From: Usnea hakonensis
Lineage: Eukaryota; Ascomycota; Lecanoromycetes; Lecanorales; Parmeliaceae
Direction: 5' to 3'
NCBI GenBank assembly: GCA_013423325.1
Contig: BLJB01000154.1
Coordinates: 1-64,000 of the forward strand
DNA: 64,000 bases
Under the pieces are notes generated by a model that was not told the origin of the DNA, made no database searches, and was given only the letters and a program-made list of their open reading frames with translations. Positions 11,213 through 22,392 of the stretch are shown piece by piece. Within the stretch, counting starts at the first letter, position 1; each line of letters starts with the position of its first letter. Both the position numbers and the translations under genes were made by a program.

Positions 11213-13811
11213 CCTCGATGGTAAAAGTCGGATGTTGCCATTTTGGGTCAGCAGCTCGCACCGAGGCAGTCGCTTTGACATTTGCGCTTATGAAACAGAG
11301 ACTTTTCAACAAGATGATTCGCAGATGAGGACGGTGACTTCTGGCGCGCCAAAAGATTCACAGGGCATCTGTCTTCGGTTTCGGTTTCGGTTTCGGCTTC
11401 GGCTTCGCCTTCGTCGTCGCATACTGTGATTGCGAGCTGGTGCCTTAAAAAGGAAACTATATTTGCTATCTATAGTACTTAGGTAAGAAAAAGGCGGTCA
11501 AATTTCTGAGTACAGAGGGCGTAATTCTGGTACCTACATTATTATTCCTTGCGCCGGTGTAAAGGACGCCAAGGAACCTTCAAAGAAGCTAGCTCCATTA
11601 GTGACCACTGAGGAAGAACAGACCTTTAAGCAGCCCCCACGTAACCCCTCATCAAAATGTCGAGTATGAATAGACCCGACAATTGAGCATTCTGCGCTAG
11701 AGATTAGTACTGAGTAAGTATGAGTTGGGAACGCAGCTATATCTCTAGGACTCGTGTATCCATAAGCTGACTCCTGCAGCCAGCACGCCACTTGTTTTTG
11801 TAGAGTCCATGACCAGATTGAAGGTTCATATACCGAACAACAAGCAGAATTACAAATACACTGTGATGGGATCTCTATGGAGCTTCAGCGCCCTAGTGAT
11901 GCACATTCTTTGCCGGAGCGCTACCTTAGGATTTCGAACGCTATGCCTCCAGGGCCTGAAATTGAGCTTCAATAAATACAACCGCGCCAACGCTCTGGCA
12001 CCTTGATCTGCACCTGGACTGTATAATTGTCGAGCCATCAAGCATCTGGATGCCCAGAAATTATCAAATGGCACTCAGCTGCCAGACTTAGCTGCCGACT
12101 ATGCATCCCCTTTTCGACACTAGCGAGGCATGCCACACGCTCTATGGATTGAGAAGATATCGGAAACATTCGCAGACTGGGCTAAAATTGATTATGGAAA
12201 TTTAGAGCTTCGTCGGAGGTCAACTGAGTTGGCTTTGAGATTATGAAACATTGATGATTGATCTTTTCTCCACGTTGCCATGTCGGAGCCCCAAGATCCT
12301 TGGACAGAGCCGTCCCCTCACTCCGGCCAACGCCCGATCAAATTTCAGTGAAGAACGACCGGCTCTAGATACAGAAGAGAAAGGGAAGATTCAAGAATTT
12401 CAAAGACAAGGACTTGCTGCACACAAATAGAACAGTAGACATAGCAAGCTTGGGCCAGACAAATACCGGTACAAACCTCTTGCAAAGTGCCGAGCACGAA
12501 GCCAAGAGACACTGATTCTCAAATCTAGAACTATTTCAACATCAGAACCATCTCAAAGTCACTAGCCAAAGGCACACTTTGCTTACCCATAACGCATTGT
12601 CGCATTAAAATTGGAGCCTGTTGAGTTCTAGAGCAAGTGGAAGCATATTAGCCATGGAATGAACATCCTAGAACCTCGTCACTCCCAAAACTACAAACCC
12701 ACTCAGTCAACAGTCCCACCCGGCTCAACACCCAGCCTACACTTTTTACAGCCCCCTGATCCCCTTGATCTCATCCACCAACACTCGCAAATAGCTGTCA
12801 CTACCCATATCCGTCTGTTCCCTACAAATATGCGCCATCACTGAGCACTAAAAAAATCCACATACACCAACTCGGGTCTCTAATGGACGTCTTCACACCT
12901 CAACCATCCCTCCACCCATTCAACTACTCCAATGATCACAGCTACAAACTTACAAGATTGCTCCTGCATCACCAATCGCTCGATCTTCCCCCACAGTGAA
13001 AATACCAGGGACAAGTCACGGCCGCCCGCTCAGCCCAGGGTCTGAACGTTGAAAATAGCACGAAAATCCCCCCTCGAACACACGAGAGAACCAATTTCAA
13101 ATTTCGCCCGACATTGACCTCCCATACCAGAAACACCCGATCAAAATATCAGAGCACGCTCGACGCTCGCAAGGACAGATCCTCACCTCAAAGACACAGA
13201 AGCCAAGACCCAATCAAGCCAGCCAGATACCAGCTCTTCCCACTTCAACCTCTCTTCCAACATTTTGGCGCGCACATAAAATAGCGGCACCATAATTCCC
13301 AACGGCAGATATCGATAACCTGAAGTCGACTTTGTCAAGGTCTACCACTACAGCTACATACTTATTGAAGATCTGAACTAGGATTATAGTTCTCAAGGCG
13401 GCACGGATTGCGAAACAGCCTGCTCTGCAGCCACGAGAGGAGGGCGGGTGGCGCCATTTTAGTGTCTGTTCGGTGGCTGTTGAGACTGGCGGCCGACAAA
13501 GTGGGGTGGAACAAGGTTTGCGTGGGAGAGTTGGTTACCAAGGTTCGAATGTGGTGATTACCCGAGTAACTCAGATACACGTGCTAGCTGATGGTACGTA
13601 GGCTGAAACAGCGATGATGTCCGTTGGATACATGTACATGTGATATCCTTATTTTGTCTCCAAGATTTTGTATATATTCGATATATATAAGAAGATTACG
13701 CAGCCTTGCTGGAGTTCTTACCGGCACTATTCACACAGCTCCTCCACCCATATACGCAACCGTGCCGCTCATCCTCTACCTCTACTCGCTCCCAGCGTAC
13801 CCGAAACACAA
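11213..13811. other. Long intergenic stretch
   Basis: About 2.6 kb with no supported gene. It holds a short TTCGGT/TTCGGC run at about 11374-11417. A minus-strand frame near 13470-13376 starts with MAPPALLSWL and runs into a GTATGT site, but I could not extend it into a convincing gene. Confidence 0.45.
11374..11417. repeat. Hexanucleotide TTCGGY simple repeat
   Basis: About six tandem units of TTCGGT shading into TTCGGC and TTCGCC. It lies in non-coding DNA. Confidence 0.75.
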
Positions 13812-14555
13812 TCAATAAAACGTAATCAACAAACAATTATCCGAAGCAATCGCCTGATTGGTCCCCACCCCCCCAAAAAGATAGACCTCCGACTGCGAAA
13901 GCACACTCCGCTCATACGTCAACGTATTCTGATTGATCACCGTCGCATCGCCCGTCGCATCCAAGACATCCGTCGCCGTGGTCAATTTACCGCCCAGGTT
14001 CTCGCCCGTTGGGTTTTTAGGATTGAACAGGGCATCAGCCGGTGCATTGGCATTGATGTTTTTCGAGAACCCGAACGTGGGCGGCGTTCCACCGCCCGCA
14101 ATAGCACTCGCACGAACGGTTGCGGCGCCATCGCATCCGATTTCCAGACTGACGTCGCCGTCGGCCGCCCCGCTTACCATGTTGAGTTCTATCCAGGTGG
14201 CGGGTAGCAGGTTGCCGCGCTGGACGTGGCCAACAAAGCCTTCGGGGAGCGTGACGGCTGTGGATTTGCCTTTGGCTATGGTGACGCTTTTGTAGGGATT
14301 GGAGGTTATGGAGGTGGCTCCTTGGAAGACGGTGTAGGTCTGGGAGTCGGAACCGCTGTTGGTGATGTAGAGGCCTGTGCCTTTGCATTTGTTTGTTGCG
14401 GCTCGGGGCTCGAAGAGCGATTTCAGCGAGCGCGGGATCCACGGACTGGTGTTTTGTATAGGAGCCGGGGCTGAGAGAGCTGGAAAGATTGTGGCAGAAA
14501 GTGTAAAGCAGAGAGTAAGGATGGATCGAAGCGTGCCAGACGCTTTGAAAGACAT
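13812..14555 (-). CDS. Small secreted protein, beta-rich, thaumatin-like in parts
   Basis: Single exon, 247 residues. A signal peptide (residues 1-29, ending PALSAPA) is followed by a Pro/Arg pro-region and a mature domain from about residue 53 with the pattern NKCKGTGLYITNSGSDSQTY, GHVQRGNLLPATWIELN and GDVSLEIGCDGAATV. Three Cys are visible in the mature part. The WIELN...GDVSLEIGCDG block recalls fungal secreted proteins with a thaumatin-like or beta-sandwich fold, but I do not recognise the family firmly. An effector or wall protein role is possible. A TATA-like element lies about 115 bp upstream. Confidence 0.7.
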   Translation of the reverse strand: MSFKASGTLRSILTLCFTLSATIFPALSAPAPIQNTSPWIPRSLKSLFEPRAATNKCKGTGLYITNSGSDSQTYTVFQGATSITSNPYKSVTIAKGKSTAVTLPEGFVGHVQRGNLLPATWIELNMVSGAADGDVSLEIGCDGAATVRASAIAGGGTPPTFGFSKNINANAPADALFNPKNPTGENLGGKLTTATDVLDATGDATVINQNTLTYERSVLSQSEVYLFGGVGTNQAIASDNCLLITFY

Positions 14556-15927
14556 TGTGAATGAATGGCTTCAACGAGCAAAGACAGCAGAAAATAGATT
14601 TGGAAAGAATGATTGGAGGGGTCTGTAAAGAGCGGCGAGGAATTGGCAATACGACAAGCAGACAGAGATACTTATAAAGACCTAGAGAGGGGTATCAATA
14701 GCAAAGAGCACAGTAAGTTGTTAGATTTTCTGGCTAAGAGACAAGCCTAGAGCACTCACCAAGAAGCAAGGAGCTCTCCGTGACAAACCCAACAAACGAG
14801 CCAGGTTTCAGCCCGGTGTGAGTGGAATGGGGTGTACTGCCAGTCTTTGCTCATTATGGTCGGTGAAGAAGATAAGTCATCTGCAAGGCGCTTCATGCGT
14901 TTCACTTGCAAATTGGTAGCCTCACGAACGAAAGCCTTTGTTCTGGGTCCTATTGATACCCCTTCTCTTTTCCCTCTGGAGACAGAACAAAGCTGCCGCC
15001 ATCATTTCATCAATATCTTTGTATCATTGATCCAATGTAAGAGTCCAACATTGACTAGCTTTGTCACTGATCGGCAAGCTCTTAGTGGAAGCATGCTTGC
15101 AGTCCAGGGTCGCAAGATAAAGTCGGAAGCTGCCAATCGCATTCTTCTCGAAAATCACGGAAGGGGAGAGAGCTGCTGCCAGGGGACAATTTCTCTTGGA
15201 AAGCTGCTCGTGAGACAGTGGAGTGTGTCTGAAACTATGGTCGAACCCCTAAGGAGTCGTGCCGCGCGCACGGGGGCGGGCGCCTTACCGGACCGAGAAC
15301 CAACATTGGCGAATCTTTGCTCTAATCGGAGGAAAAGTCTCTGAATTATTTATTACGAGCCTCCTTATTGGTTTTTTTGTCTGTTCGTGGGATTGATGCG
15401 AAGGGTGGATCGTTCTGTGGAGGTTGTTACAGCTACATCAGACCCTGGGTGCCCAACATTTGCGTCTGACTCCTGTACTGAGCTGCCCGAGTGAGTAGCA
15501 TGAACATTCATAATATTAATGGTGTGGTTGGTCTGTTACATCTGCTGTAAGCGATGCAATACCTTCAATGCCCTCTTATACGAGGCTACCAAAGAATTCC
15601 CGTTCCAAGAATTCATTTTGGGAAGGTGGGTCAACCCATGATATGTCGCGACAGAAATATCTGTAAGGATTCAACGCACCTGGCGAGGCAGTCACTCCGG
15701 GGGCGGCTTGGTTCTGTTGAAAGGTCGTGAAGACGTGTGACAAAAGCTAGCTACAGACTTTGCAGCAGGATTGGCTTCCACACTCGTACTAGGGTTTTTA
15801 GTCCTCGTGTTGTATCATTATCATCATTGCATTCATTCGTTGAAGAAAATCTCCATACCAAGCTATAGACTTCTGATATGGTAAGCTGACGCCCACGAGG
15901 AACTTCTCTTTGACTTTTTAAAGAAAT
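14556..15927. other. Intergenic
   Basis: Apart from the TATA-like element, nothing recognised. A 170-codon plus-strand frame at 14832-15344 has no domain, no signal peptide and no coding character. Confidence 0.5.
14671..14678 (-). promoter_or_regulatory. Putative TATA box of the secreted-protein gene
   Basis: TTTATAAG on the minus strand, about 115 bp upstream of the ATG at 14555. Confidence 0.4.
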
Positions 15928-17400
15928 TCATACGATAGTGAAGATTCTCTGGGGTCTGTCGACCCAAGCCCAGTTTCCAGGCATCTGCTCACGCAATGTA
16001 CTGCGACACTTGCCTTCGCCCCCAATTCTCCATGTCCCGGTTCTTTGATATTCTCCCTCCTTCACATGAGTCAATTTCAACAGCAGCGCTAGAACATCGT
16101 CACAGACGCTCCCCCTCAAATTTAAAACTGGTAAGTATGTCACCTTGCGTTCTGAAAGATCTGTTTTGTGGTCCCACTCGGGCGTACCCTTGCCTTCATG
16201 TCTCTGACCATGAACAGCTTGGATAACCCAATGGTGATCACTGGTTCTCCGGCAAATGGCAGTCCCTAGCATCCCGCGACATCTCAAATACCCATAAGTA
16301 ACAGGTCCATACAAACCCTCAGCAGAATTATGCACGACGACATCTAACACTTTATACACTGCTTTTTGTTTATGACACGATAAATGCCATGGGAAATGAA
16401 CGGCGCCATTGGCAGAGAACCATGACGGTGCTTTATATCCAGTAGGCTTCCAGCTTGCCGATTTTCCCTTTCTCGAAGCAGTTGTAGCTCTAGGTCTTTC
16501 CTCCAGAAGGCAAAATACTCGTCCGCAATAATTGAAAGAATTTCTTCGACTACTCCTGCGAATGCCATGTATATGTCCAATGGAACCGTCATGGCACAAT
16601 TAGTATAGTAAGTAACAAGTACATTCCACATGTAAATCGAAAACCCCAGTGTATGATCAACGAACTCTCGCTCTGTGATGACAGATGGGAGTTGTCCAGT
16701 TGTTTTAGGTACGCCGTCCGGGAAAGTCTCGCAAGAAGCCGATTCCATGCACTCCCAGGACATTCGAGTAGCTCCAAAGTGCAAGATGCGTGGTGACAAG
16801 AGACGCTCTTGGAAGGCTCATGCTCGCTTACTCAACGATGCATCGGAGATATTGGCTCGCCCAAGATTGTCTTCGAAAAAGATAGCACTAAAAGGGCGTA
16901 TGTTATCAGATTTCCGATCCAGGAAATAGCCAATACTTGGATCAACCGCTCCAGTCGCCGAGATATTCAAGACCGAATAGCTATAGACGCTTCTCATCGT
17001 AGCAGACTCTTTGACCCAGTCTTCCTTGGAGTCTTCAAGGATACAAAGTGAGTCTATCCAAAGACATCTGATTTTGAACCATTGGGCAACGGCCACAGCG
17101 TCTTGGAAAGTCTTAGGGAGCCTTTCAAGCTGAATTCCTTGTCATAGCTCCGCAAGATTGTCTTTTCGGGGTGTTATGAACTGAGCAGCTCCCCATCAAT
17201 GACTAAGGGTCATATATTCACCTGCGCGGGGATCCTTGTCGGTCCTCATAATTCGAACCGAGGTGTTATTTTTTCACTACGATCTATTTCCAACAAACGT
17301 CATGGAAATTTATATTACAGGGCCTTGGTCCGCACCTGCTGTGGGTTGCTGTACATAAATGAAATCATCTCTTCGCTAAGCTTTGATTTGACATCAAGCT
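15928..17400 (-). pseudogene. Decayed HET-domain gene
   Basis: On the minus strand the HET order can be followed through broken frames. A CTATHSRCGP block lies near 17350. Next comes RTDKDPRAGEYMTLSH, then TGA, then WGAAQFITPRKDNLAEL near 17240-17160, a second TGA, and LERLPKTFQDAVAVAQWFK with LWIDSLCI at about 17130-17040. YSYSVLNISATGA and an LSPRILHFG block follow, and finally a C-terminal part in another frame (15928-16599) with YKAPSWFSANGAV. HET proteins normally have SH[CR]WG and Arg or similar at these two sites, so both stops could come from CGA to TGA, a C-to-T change. At least two frameshifts add to this. The gene cannot make a full HET protein. HET proteins trigger cell death in vegetative incompatibility. 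Confidence 0.85.
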
Positions 17401-19360
17401 ATCCATGTATGGAAGTGGACGACTGCTTGTCCATCGGCGCTAATTTCCTATGCGTGATAATGGGTACAAGTCAAAGTACAGATGAAGCTGCTGGTATAGA
17501 ATGTCCTTCCACAGGGTACACTGAGAGAGTGAAGCGCCACGACGACAGCTCTGTTCCCCAAAACGAAAATCCACAATATAGGTAATCTACCGCTGGATTT
17601 AGAGAAATGGAGATCGATTACACTCGTCATAGCAAAGTGAAGACAGCTGGCTTGTTTTTGTATATCGTTGAGGAGGAGAGCGCAGAGTCTACAGCCCCGC
17701 CGCGCAGATAAATCCAGTACTGCGGAACATAGAATGTGCCTTACATCGCCAGAGTCCCCTTCCCAGGAGAGGAGTCACGGAAAACCTATATACCCGCATT
17801 GCAAAATTCTGAGAAGCCAGATACAGGTGTAATAGGCTCCATACAGATGCCCCCCTGCCACATCATCATTGCTATCGAGCCACCAGAGACAGACGGAGCG
17901 GCCGCAACGCCAGAAGTAGCCTTGTTATATGGTATAACGTGACGTAATGAGATACTCCAAGGATTCAAACAGTGAGAGGATCTCATGGTGCCATCAATGA
18001 GGTCTACAGTTCAGCCTTGATTTCTTCCCGCCCAGGACACCATCAGGCTCGCCGTGTCGACAGCAAAGCTCCTACACCAAAACAACAGTATGAGTAGTAC
18101 GATAAAAAACAAAAATTGATTAGATCTATCATAATTGGATCTCTGTCCAGGCACCGTGCCAACCAAAGTCGTCAAGAAGGGAAAGAAAGAGAAACGAAAC
18201 CCAGGAGGACTGCGGTCCAAAAGACGTCAGCTTACCAATCTTACGACATGACGCATTGGACAGTTTCTGCCACAACCTGATCGCCTCGATTTAACCCGAG
18301 AGAGATGATAGTATCGGTGATAGCCTTACACAGCCCCACCCCTCCGAACGTAGAGTCATGCATGATGAAAGCACCCTTACGTAACCGAACGATGCCCTTT
18401 CGCGCAGCCTTGCAAAGCCATAAGAGACCCCCCCACCTGAGTGCCATTCACCGCAACAGTCTCAGAAGATTGCATTCACGCCCCGGTTTTTTCGCCTCGA
18501 TCTCTCCCACCGATTCTCTCTCAGATCTCCACGCTCCATCCCTCACAACATAGCATACCTAATAACCATATCACAAGACAAGTTGGAAACGGGTCAGAAT
18601 ACGGAGAGAGAGAGAGACACACACACCGATATGTATATGGTTTTCATAAGATGGAGACGTTTCTGGACTTGTGTCTACTTATCATAAAACATAAGAGTTA
18701 AAAGTATATCACCCAAGATACTCATATCATCAATCATCACAGATACTTAGTTTCATAAATCGTAGATCCTCATAGATGCATCAACCTGCCATTTTTCCTC
18801 TCCATAGAAGCTCTCATTGCCCAGTACGCCTTGCCACCGAAGAACTAGGCGTACTAGCTCGTGGCGTCGACTCCCACCCGACCCTTTTGAGTGCATCCAC
18901 CTAGGTGGGATGAGGTTACAAGAGAGTGCGCGCAGGATCGACTCCTCCCGAATCGGAGGTGAGGCAGGGTCGAGGCACGGTCCGACGAGGACGTTAACCG
19001 GTCAGGGTACTCGGGTTGAAATTACCCAGGAAAACCACGAGGACGGCAGCATAGCTGTGGATGCACTTGTCAGGACTTGACTGTTCCACGGGACTTGAAA
19101 TAATAGAATGTACTGGAGAACAGCGGGAAAAGATTACAGCTTTTTCTTTTGCTGAAAATGCAGTAGCGTATATGTGGACAGTGAAGTGGCGCGGGAGTTG
19201 AGAGCCCGTCGATTATTTATGGCTGGTCTGAAAGACAAATACACAAAAGACATCTCCCGCCAATAAATGGCTCGAGTCAAGCATTAGAACCGCCTTAGCG
19301 CATTTGTTGAAAATGCAAGCGCAGTAGAAACAACCAGGCTGATACTGGAGGAGAATCAAC
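17401..19360. other. Intergenic
   Basis: No gene supported. It contains a GA/CA dinucleotide run near 18602-18624. It also holds a GC-richer island at about 18835-19000 with short internal inverted repeats (for example TCCACCTAGGTGGGA) that I could not assign. Confidence 0.45.
18602..18624. repeat. GA/CA dinucleotide run
   Basis: Short (GA)n followed by (CA)n microsatellite in non-coding DNA. Confidence 0.75.
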
Positions 19361-20539
19361 TCACGTAGCAGTAGCCGCCAACATCTCATGCCTCTTTGCT
19401 TTCGTGCACACACTGAGCGCCGCGGCGAAAAGGAGCGTGAATACCATTATAAGACATATTTTCAGCGCACTCTGTCCAGTGACAAAGTACAGGACGGCGG
19501 ACGGTCCGACTAGTAGACCGACCGTTGTAAGGACGAGGACGAGGCGGACGACGATGTCGATGCGGCGTTTGCTGTACAAGTGCAAGTGATCGTCGTCGGT
19601 CTTTTTGCTTTGCTCCTCCGATGTAAAAAGACTCTACATTTGTTTGAAAGAGGTCAGAGCGTATATCCAGGGAATGGGAGCTGTAAGACGGCGAGACGGG
19701 GGACTACCTTCATAAGCTTCTTTGGAAGACACCAACCGAGACCGTCCTCGACGATGCCATCGAGCCAGCCGGATTCTTGGCCGTCGGAGAGGGCTACAAA
19801 GTCGTCCTTGTGTTTGATGAAATCCGACTCTTCTATCGAAAGAGGTTTGTGATCATCGATCCAGTCGATGAAAGTTTTTGCGTTTCGCGACGAGGGAGCT
19901 CTGAAAGACAAATATGTCTTGATCCTGCTCACTAGCCCATCTGAAAAGGTCTGTGAGCTCATCAAAATCAATTCATCCCCGGAAGAGGATGCTGACCGTA
20001 TTCCTTGAGTTTGTCGTCAATCTTCTGCATTAATACTTTCCGTGAATATACAGGGTCGGTGTCAGTTTCTTCGTCTCGTTTCCTCGAACGTAACGCAAAC
20101 TTTCTATTCTCCTCATCGTCGGCGTCAAGCCTAATGAGGTCTCTTTCCAGGACCGAGAGCTCGTCTTGACGATATAAGAGTACTCTGCTTCGGAGGAAAC
20201 CGTACTTGCGTGCGATCAGGAAGTTTTCGTCGCTGTTGACAAATGCAGCCAGTTGTGGGTACCCTTGCGGATGATCATCGACTACAAGGGATTTAATATC
20301 ATGTGGAGTCTTGCATAGTTGGCTGCCTTACTCCGCTGAACGAGTTTTGGCCTTCCATCTTCTTTTCGATAATTTGAGAAACCGTCAGGCGAACCCTTCT
20401 CGTCTATTACTTCAATGACTTCTTCGTCTTCATCTACGCTGCCCTTCTCGCAGTCGATAAAGTCATTAGTGGTGTTGGGGGATGTAGGACTTGTTGGTGC
20501 AGTAGAAGGTGGGGTCTCGGGACTGGACGCATGGGGCAT
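19361..20539 (-). CDS. DUF6594 membrane protein, C-terminus short
   Basis: Four exons on the minus strand with consistent phases: 20539-20332, 20281-19997, 19940-19708 and 19633-19361, for 332 residues. The N-terminus is acidic and Ser/Pro/Thr-rich. The family core begins at GYPQLAAFVNSDENFLIARK and continues through LLYRQDELSVLERDLIRLD, followed by the conserved second half and two transmembrane helices (VLVLTTVGLLVGPSAVLYFV and ICLIMVFTLLFAAALSV). DUF6594 is a widespread fungal family of unknown function, often near HET genes. Most members have a third C-terminal helix beginning with an AATA-type motif. Here the frame ends at LAATAT plus stop exactly where that helix would start, with a GTGAGT overlapping the stop, so either an intron was missed or the third helix has been lost. 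Confidence 0.8.
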
Positions 20540-21224
20540 GTTTGGAGCCGCACTATCATGAGGTCGCTTCTCTGATTGGAGGGCAGTAAAGACAGACTGG
20601 CGCGAGCTTACCAGACAAAAAAGAAAGAGAAAGATTATTATTGATTCTTATGTTCACAACCATTACAATGATGGAGTCTGCCTTGAAATGTGGCTCCGTT
20701 GAGCAGTTAAAGTATTGCCAATAATTATTGTGGGATGGAATGTCTAAGCCCCCTTCCGGGCAACGCTTAGGTGCATTAGGGCATTAGATGACTGCCTGGT
20801 TCCATCTTGAACGCCGTAATTGACTCAATTTGAGCCCAAATCCCGCCAATCATCTCCTCCCTTGACTCGATGTTTGCTTAATCAGCCCCGGGCTTATTGC
20901 CAGAAAAGGGCCTGGGTGCCTGGCGAGTTCCGTGGGATGCATTTGCCCCCGCGGGCCCCCCTCCCTACTACAAATACATCTTACTTGAGCTGTTTTTGCC
21001 TGCCACTCGCTTCCTCTTCCAACTTTGTGCCCCAAAACAAGGCAGAATTCCGGTGATATCAGCATTCACGGGCTGCGATCCTCTGACAGCTTATCTGGAT
21101 CAAAGGGGCGAATCAAGTCTCAACCCAAATCATCTCTATAGACTAGAACCAAAAATTCATTGATCTACAACCCAATGGTTGTATATATATCCATGCCTTG
21201 TGGCCTATTTCGCGCGCGCGCATC
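20540..21224. other. Intergenic
   Basis: Upstream region of the DUF6594 gene. No gene seen; the open frames at 20820-21163 lack domains or signals. Confidence 0.5.
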
Positions 21225-21624
21225 TCAAGCTGTGCCCTTTAAGTCTTGCTCTTTATAGATCTTTCCGTCCGATTTTCCATCTCGCGAGAGCTTGTACTGC
21301 CCGCTGCCAAGGATTTTCCAAATCCTGTACGGGTTGGGGTCTACCCCACGGCGTCCCTGGACAAACACTTCGTCCTTTTCTTTGTAGAGCTCGGGGGCCT
21401 GGATGATAATATATTCAGCAGGTAGAATACCGTCACAGGAACTGCGAAGACTCACCTTAGTGTTCAGGTCTGGATTTTTCTCGTACTTGCTCCGATGTGA
21501 TGGGCCATTATGATGGGGGGGAAGTTCCGCGTTGGATGACTCTCCAGCCTTAGAGAATGCTTAACAGAGGCCTCGCACACCAAGCTGATTAAATCAAAGA
21601 GCCTACCTCGTTGCTGTCACTCAT
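21225..21624 (-). CDS. Small conserved-type protein, 94 residues
   Basis: Three short exons on the minus strand: 21624-21607 (MSDSNE), 21548-21456 and 21398-21225, all phase 0. The introns are 58 and 57 nt and start GTAGGC and GTGAGT. The third exon has the pattern YKEKDEVFVQGRRGVDPNPY followed by IWKILGSGQYKLS and a closing acidic DGKIYKEQDLKG. This looks like the small beta-barrel (chromo/SH3-like) unit seen in many short uncharacterised fungal proteins with a DEVxVxGRRxxEGPYxI pattern. The function is not known, and no signal peptide or membrane segment is present. The first exon is only 18 nt, so gene finders may miss it. Confidence 0.7.
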
Positions 21625-22392
21625 GGCGCAGATGGTGGGCGTTTGAGGAGAGAGCGAAACCAGGCGTTTGTCTTGGCTACTTCGTGTAGAACTAATTGTC
21701 TGATGTACAAGAGATCGACTGACTCGGGGTGGATTTCAGGAAGGCAGAGGATGAAAGTTCCAAGGCTGCAGTCTTCTTATAATGGTCCATCGACAACAAG
21801 GCTGGCAATCTGCCTGCATTTGCCTTGAAGCAGGGGTCACTCGGCAGCGTGACATTGCCCTGCAGCTGCGTATCTGCGCCTGGCGGGGACTAACAATTTT
21901 TGCACTGCCACTCAAGCTTCGGGTTAGAATCTGATGAATTAAATCCATTGCTGCCTCACCATCCCACCCGCCAAATCTTCTTTCTTGACTCGGTGATAAT
22001 TGTATACCTTACAGTAATCCAGTTCCCTTGTGGTGATCACACTACGGTCGTCTATAACAAACACCACGCCAGCAAAGAAGTAGAGTACATAGTATAGAAA
22101 CATCCTCCAGGTGCAAAAAAGAGGTGTGAATTATATTAGATCAGACCATGCATCAGTTTGACCCCATTCCGAACGACGCTGCCGTCCCCAATGCTATCCA
22201 AACTCCAAACCCTTATTGTCGCAAGAACTTGTGCTAGTGAGACTTTCCGATGTACATATTGGGTTGTCAATCGACCCTGGGAGCTTTCTCTTCTGGTGGG
22301 ATCTCCCGGTCTGGGGATGAGCTTCGCTGGTGTTCGCGGTCATCACGGGGCTGATCTTTGTCTGGCCCGGTCCATGTTGTGATCCCTACTTT
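21625..22392. other. Intergenic
   Basis: Promoter side of the 94-residue gene and 3' side of the caspase-like gene. Nothing else recognised. Confidence 0.5.

Noticed and set aside
13540..13560. GGTTCGAAT, like a tRNA B box
   Set aside because: No A box or cloverleaf could be drawn around it. Other GTTCGA hits were also without tRNA structure.
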